This document shows, piece by piece, positions 13,073-13,118 of a stretch of DNA of 13,118 nt. The stretch lies in NCBI GenBank assembly GCA_937967875.1, contig CALBTQ010000420.1, positions 1-13,118 of the forward strand, written 5' to 3'. This stretch comes from an uncultured Pseudomonadota bacterium. Its GTDB lineage: Bacteria; Lernaellota; Lernaellaia; Lernaellales; Lernaellaceae. A program made the translations under genes and the position numbers. Under the pieces are notes generated by a model that saw only the letters and a program-made list of their open reading frames with translations, made no database searches and had not been told where the DNA came from. Numbering within the stretch: the first letter of the stretch is position 1; each line of letters opens with the position of its first letter.

Positions 13073-13118
13073 AGATCGGAAGAGCGTCGTGTAGGGAAAG
13101 AGTGTAGATCTCGGTGGT
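13073..13118 (-). other. Illumina universal adapter, reverse complement (not genomic)
   Basis: From AGATCGGAAGAGCGTCG to the final base the sequence is the exact reverse complement of the Illumina P5/universal adapter, the same adapter found in forward orientation at the other end. Genomic sequence ends at about 13072. Confidence 0.97.

Noticed and set aside
1..13118. Terminal inverted repeats suggesting a transposon, integron or linear plasmid
   Set aside because: The repeats are exact Illumina adapter sequence in opposite orientations; no transposase or replication gene is present.

Overview
This is a GC-rich bacterial contig of about 13.1 kb. It looks like a complete short contig from a draft or metagenome assembly, because both ends carry untrimmed Illumina adapter sequence (1-53 and 13073-13118). 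No taxonomic marker is present. The gene set (BipA, BioF, a DEAD-box RNA helicase, a two-cluster ferredoxin-nitroreductase, a SPASM radical-SAM protein and a class-I c-di-GMP riboswitch) fits a Gram-negative-type, probably anaerobic or facultative bacterium of the broad 'deltaproteobacterial' or candidate-phylum kind. The Asp-rich protein tail ending in Gly-Cys-Gly-Cys is a further hint of such a lineage, but I cannot name it from sequence alone.

Left part (54-2121). The window opens inside a secreted protein with Asp-box/YCF48-like repeats, a PKD-like domain and a poly-Asp tail. An AT-richer, structured intergenic stretch of about 400 bp follows, then a small Ala/Pro-repeat lipoprotein gene with a strong terminator. 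Facing it on the minus strand is the most interesting unit of the window. It consists of a c-di-GMP-I (GEMM) riboswitch, an apparent Shine-Dalgarno-sequestering expression platform, a 25-codon gene for a hydrophobic Cys-containing peptide, and its own terminator. Together they look like a monocistronic c-di-GMP-controlled micropeptide gene.

Middle part (2122-5550). A minus-strand ferredoxin-nitroreductase is divergent from a plus-strand polar amino-acid ABC transporter. The transporter is encoded by two overlapping genes: a fused substrate-binding/permease protein and its ATPase.

Right part (5579-13024) is all minus strand. In transcription order it holds an ATP-grasp ligase overlapping a GNAT acetyltransferase, the ribosome-associated GTPase TypA/BipA, a SPASM radical-SAM enzyme, a BioF-type alpha-oxoamine synthase, and a DEAD-box helicase with a long hairpin-rich leader. 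Plausible promoters precede the ATP-grasp gene, bioF and the helicase gene, so this is probably several transcription units. Only the ATP-grasp/GNAT pair is clearly coupled. Two genes appear to start at TTG behind near-perfect Shine-Dalgarno sequences.
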